Of a stretch of DNA of 10,972 bases, positions 8,025-10,972 are shown in pieces. A program made the translations under genes and the position numbers. Numbering within the stretch: the stretch's first letter is position 1; each line of letters begins with the position of its first letter. Under the pieces are notes generated by a model. The model was not told the origin of the DNA and made no database searches. It saw nothing but the letters and a program-made list of their open reading frames with translations. The DNA lies in NCBI GenBank assembly GCA_043748985.1, contig JAYVEG010000209.1, positions 1 through 10,972 of the forward strand. The letters run 5' to 3'. Origin of the DNA: JBBROS01 sp043748985 (GTDB lineage: Bacteria; Pseudomonadota; Alphaproteobacteria; Acetobacterales; Acetobacteraceae).

Positions 8025-9218
8025 ATGGGTTCAACAATCGTTGCCTTCGTGGGGGAGAACGCCAACGGCATCCTGGAATGCCAGAGCCGGCGCTTCCTCG
8101 ACCGCCTTGTCCCTTTGGGGATCGAGGGACACGTGCTGCACCTGTCGGACCCTTCGTTCCTGGGGCGGCTGCGCATGTTGATGGATGGCGGGATCGACTT
8201 TGCCTGGGGCTATGCCGGGGTCGGTTCGCGCCTGGGGCTCGACGGCCAGAACTTCTGGACTGCGACATCCACACCGTTCGTGTCGGTCCTGGCGGACCCG
8301 CCGTACATGATGCCCACGAACCATCACGTGCCGTCGCCCTTCGTGGTCAACGGCTACATCTATCGCGAGTGGCTGGATTTCCAGCGCCAGTACATCCATT
8401 CGCCGCAGATCGCAGCGACCCTGCCGCTGGGGGTGATCGCGAATGCGGATGCGGACCTGTTGCCGTGGTCGCAGCGGCCGCACCGCATGGTATTCGTGAA
8501 GAGTGGCGCGGATCCGGTGCGGCTGCGCGCTGAATGGGTGCATTGGCCCGCCCGTTTGCGCGCGGTACTGGAAGACAGCGCGGATGCGCTGGCACGGTTC
8601 GGCACCGGCCCGATCGCCCCCGTCGTGCAGTCCTGCCTGGCTGCGCACGACCTGGACCTGCAGCGCAGCCAGGCCATCCTGTTCGGCCTGTTGCACGAGC
8701 TGGACAGCTACGTCCGCGCCCGCCGCGCCACCGCGATGGTGCAGGCGCTGCTGCCGCTGCGGGCGGACATCATCGGGGACGGTTGGGATCATGTTCGCCA
8801 CCGGGGCGGCCGCGCCCGCTTCCACCCGGCCATGGACGCTGCCGGGCTGGATTCGCTGTATGCGCAGACGCAGATCCTGGTGAACACCACGCCCAACATC
8901 GGCAGCGGCGCGCATGAGCGCGTGCTGCGGGGCTTCGCGGCCCGGTGCTGCATCGTGTCGGACGACAACGACTTCTCCCGCACCACGCTGAGGGCCTTGC
9001 CCAGCTACCATGGCGTGGAATGGCATGCGCCGGACCTGTCGGACCGGCTGGCCGGCATCATCGCGGACCCGACATCCTACGACGACCGGCTGGATGCGGC
9101 GTTCGAGCATGTGCGGGACCATCACGACCCGATGCGCTTCCTGGACGGCCTGCGTGAGCTTGCGGACGTCGCTCGCCTGCAGACCGGCCTGGCCTGCTAC
9201 GCACTCGACGCTGCGTGA
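8025..9218 (+). CDS. Uncharacterised glycosyltransferase-like protein (GT-B, CgeB/GT1-like C-terminus)
   Basis: This 397-residue soluble protein has no signal peptide or membrane helix. The N-terminal half carries STPFVSVLADPPYMMP (from residue 82), similar to the first Rossmann-like domain of some GT-B enzymes. The C-terminal half has DIIGDGWDH (248-256), then LVNTTPNIGSGAHERVLRGF (about 285-304) and CCIVSDDNDF. That pattern matches the donor-binding half of Glyco_trans_1-type and CgeB-like glycosyltransferases, including the conserved His-Glu-Arg and the following Ala-rich helix. Fold assignment is an inference from these motifs; substrate and product are unknown. The ATG at 8025 has AAGG ten bases upstream. 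Its stop overlaps the next start (GTGA), so it probably heads an operon with the aminotransferase and methyltransferase. Confidence 0.7.
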   Translation: MGSTIVAFVGENANGILECQSRRFLDRLVPLGIEGHVLHLSDPSFLGRLRMLMDGGIDFAWGYAGVGSRLGLDGQNFWTATSTPFVSVLADPPYMMPTNHHVPSPFVVNGYIYREWLDFQRQYIHSPQIAATLPLGVIANADADLLPWSQRPHRMVFVKSGADPVRLRAEWVHWPARLRAVLEDSADALARFGTGPIAPVVQSCLAAHDLDLQRSQAILFGLLHELDSYVRARRATAMVQALLPLRADIIGDGWDHVRHRGGRARFHPAMDAAGLDSLYAQTQILVNTTPNIGSGAHERVLRGFAARCCIVSDDNDFSRTTLRALPSYHGVEWHAPDLSDRLAGIIADPTSYDDRLDAAFEHVRDHHDPMRFLDGLRELADVARLQTGLACYALDAA

Positions 9219-10381
9219 TCGCCATGTCCGCACCCCGCCGCCCCCGCCCCATCCTGCCCGTCGCGCGCCCCCGCCTGCCGCCGGCGCGCGACATCCTGCC
9301 CTACCTGCGCAAGATCGACCTGGCCGCCTGGTATTCGAATCACGGCCCGTTGGCCCGCGCCCTGCAATCCCGCCTGGCGGGATATTGGGGCCTGCCCGAC
9401 GGGGCCGTCACCCTGCTGTCGAACGCCACCGCGGCGCTGACGCTGACGTTGATCGCCAGCGGTGCGCGGCCGGGGTCGCGTTGCCTGATGCCATCGTGGA
9501 CGTTCATCGCCAGCGCCGGCGCCGTGCACGCGGCCGGGCTGGTGCCACATTTCGTGGACGTGCGTCCCGACACGTGGGCGCCCGATCCGGCCGAGGTGCA
9601 GGCGCTGGCCGAGCGGTATGACGTGGGCGCGATCCTTGTCGTCTCGCCATTCGGCGCGCCGCTCGACACCCAGGCCTGGGACAAGGTGCAGGAGGCGACG
9701 GGCCTGCCCGTCATTATCGACGCCGCCGCCGCCTTCGACACACTGCGCGACGGCGGCCCCATGACCGTCGGCACCTGCGCCACCGTCGTCAGCCTGCACG
9801 CCACCAAGGTGTTCGGCGTGGGCGAGGGCGGTGCGCTGCTGTCGCGCGACCCGGCGCTGCTGGAGCGCGTGCGCCGCCTTGCCCAGTTCGGTTTCCTCGG
9901 GACGCGGGAGGCGACGACGCCGGGGATCAACGCCAAGCTGTCGGAATACGCTGCCGCGGTCGGGCTCGCCGGATTGGACTCATGGGCCGACACGCGCACG
10001 CGCTGGTCCATCACCACGGGCTGTTACGTGCCGCGGCTGCGCCTCGTACCCGGTGTGAAGCTGTCGCCCGGGTTCGGCAACCGCTTTGTCTCCTCCACGG
10101 CGACCATCCTGTGGCCCACGCATCATACCGCGCCGCTGCCGGCGTTGGCGGCGCATGGGATCGCCAGCCTGCGCTGGTGGGGCGACGGCTGCCACGCCCA
10201 GCCCGCCTATGCCCATTGCCCGGCCGAACCGCTGCCGGTTACCGAGCAGCTGGCCGCCCGTGCCGTTGGCCTGCCGTTCTGGCAGGACCTGACCCCCATG
10301 CAGATCGACAGCGTCTGCATAGCCTTGCTGGAGGCGGCCGACCCCGCCACCGCCCGCCGCCGCGCGATGGCCGCGGCATGA
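9215..10381 (+). CDS. DegT/DnrJ/EryC1/StrS-family PLP aminotransferase
   Basis: Enzymes of this family usually transfer an amino group from glutamate to a nucleotide-linked keto-sugar, producing an amino sugar for surface glycans. The length (388 residues) fits. The PLP lysine is Lys198 in SLHATKVFGVGEGGALLSRD. The ring-nitrogen Asp is Asp169 in VIIDAAAAFD. The conserved helix GINAKLSEYAAAVGLAGLD corresponds to the family's G-N-SE-AA-GL segment. The Gln usual in DAAQ is Ala here. The start is taken as GTG at 9215, which overlaps the previous stop as GTGA; an ATG at 9224 would shorten it by three residues, and neither has a clear ribosome site. The end overlaps the methyltransferase start (ATGA). 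Specific sugar unknown. Confidence 0.88.
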   Translation: MIAMSAPRRPRPILPVARPRLPPARDILPYLRKIDLAAWYSNHGPLARALQSRLAGYWGLPDGAVTLLSNATAALTLTLIASGARPGSRCLMPSWTFIASAGAVHAAGLVPHFVDVRPDTWAPDPAEVQALAERYDVGAILVVSPFGAPLDTQAWDKVQEATGLPVIIDAAAAFDTLRDGGPMTVGTCATVVSLHATKVFGVGEGGALLSRDPALLERVRRLAQFGFLGTREATTPGINAKLSEYAAAVGLAGLDSWADTRTRWSITTGCYVPRLRLVPGVKLSPGFGNRFVSSTATILWPTHHTAPLPALAAHGIASLRWWGDGCHAQPAYAHCPAEPLPVTEQLAARAVGLPFWQDLTPMQIDSVCIALLEAADPATARRRAMAAA

Positions 10382-10972
10382 GCCCGATCGCCACCCACCA
10401 TCCCAGCCCGGGCTGGATCGACTACGACACCCACGCGCGCACGCGGCGCCGCGATGATCTGTGGGGCCAGGTTCGTCGCACCGTGCGCGGCCAACCTGTT
10501 GCGGATTCCGACATCGCCATGATCGTGGGCGCCATCCGCCGTCATCTGGCGCTCGAACCCGGAGCCGTCCTGCTGGACCTCGCCTGCGGCAACGGCGCCC
10601 TGACGGCGCGCCTGCATCCTCATGTTTCCGCGTCTCTCGGTGTCGACATTTCTGGCTACCTGATCGACATCGCGCGTGAGCGGTTTGCCAGCGCCCGGCA
10701 CGGCTTTCTGCAGCAGGACGCCGCCGACTACGCGGAGACGGCATCGGACCCTGCCCGGTTCACGACGGCATTGTGCTATGGCAGCCTGCCATATCTGGAC
10801 GATGGCGCCGCCAGACGGTTGTTCCGCGCGCTGCACAACCGCTTTCCCGCGGTGCAGCGCGTTATGCTCGGCAACCTTCCCGACCCGTCCCGGACCGAGT
10901 CGTTCTACACGGGCCCCCGGCCGGATCTGCAGCAGCCGCGCTCGGACATCGGGGTCTGGCGCAGCCCCGCCC
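10378..10972 (+). CDS. Class I SAM-dependent methyltransferase (5' part; runs off the window)
   Basis: The ATG overlaps the aminotransferase stop as ATGA and the frame stays open to the last base, giving 198 complete codons. After a basic N-terminal region (RTRRRDDLWGQVRRTVRG, residues 21-38) comes motif I VLLDLACGNGALTARL (64-79), the glycine-rich SAM-binding loop. The acidic residue at the end of the second strand is Asp90 in LGVDIS. A later TALCYGSLPYL fits the motif equivalent to strand 4 and the following loop. This is a Rossmann-fold methyltransferase. The acceptor is unknown, but coupling to a sugar aminotransferase suggests N- or O-methylation of a glycan or its nucleotide-sugar precursor (inference). 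The missing C-terminus would be needed to refine the family. Confidence 0.82.
   Translation, partial: MSPIATHHPSPGWIDYDTHARTRRRDDLWGQVRRTVRGQPVADSDIAMIVGAIRRHLALEPGAVLLDLACGNGALTARLHPHVSASLGVDISGYLIDIARERFASARHGFLQQDAADYAETASDPARFTTALCYGSLPYLDDGAARRLFRALHNRFPAVQRVMLGNLPDPSRTESFYTGPRPDLQQPRSDIGVWRSPA

Noticed and set aside
8031..9233. Long open frame of 400 codons antisense to the gene at 8025
   Set aside because: It mirrors a gene with clear protein motifs and codon bias on the other strand. In GC-rich DNA such antisense frames are common; its product is rich in Arg, Gln and His with no recognisable domain.

Overview
The window looks like part of the chromosome of a high-GC alphaproteobacterium. 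Rhodospirillales (Acetobacteraceae or Azospirillaceae-like) is my best guess. This rests on the protein style, the GC-rich codon use, a TPR-linked glycosyltransferase of a type common there, and a GAGAGGG/GGGTGAGGG palindromic repeat common in proteobacterial intergenic DNA. No marker gene fixes the taxon.

Layout. Positions 1-717 hold the 3' part of a GNAT acyltransferase of the BioF2/FemAB-like type. Positions 718-893 form a regulatory gap with a textbook sigma-54 promoter (TGGCAC-N5-TTGCA, 828-843) and a 17-bp dyad about 80 bp upstream of the predicted transcription start. Positions 894-6410 carry a complete five-gene urea ABC importer operon, urtABCDE. It encodes a periplasmic urea-binding protein, two LivH/LivM-type permeases and two ATPases. 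Junctions B/C and C/D are ATGA overlaps and D/E overlaps by 11 bases. Only urtA and urtB are separated, by a 70-base gap containing a strong hairpin-forming dispersed repeat.

From 6448 the content switches to surface-glycan functions. A TPR protein with a family-9-like glycosyltransferase domain lies on the minus strand (6448-7893), convergent with urtE. A 131-base divergent promoter region follows. A tightly overlapping plus-strand set then runs off the window: a poorly characterised GT-B-like glycosyltransferase (8025-9218), a DegT/DnrJ-type PLP sugar aminotransferase (9215-10381) and a class I SAM-dependent methyltransferase (10378 to the end, incomplete).

How it works together. The urt operon should scavenge urea as a nitrogen source. 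The sigma-54 promoter implies activation under nitrogen limitation by an enhancer-binding protein, most likely NtrC (inference). The intercistronic hairpin probably helps keep urtA mRNA in excess over the permease and ATPase message. The GT/aminotransferase/methyltransferase set reads as decoration of a polysaccharide, LPS or glycoprotein with an amino- and possibly methyl-substituted sugar; its product cannot be deduced from sequence. I see no clearly new defence or mobile system. The most interesting signals are the sigma-54 promoter with its upstream dyad, the urtA-urtB repeat and the uncharacterised glycan cassette.
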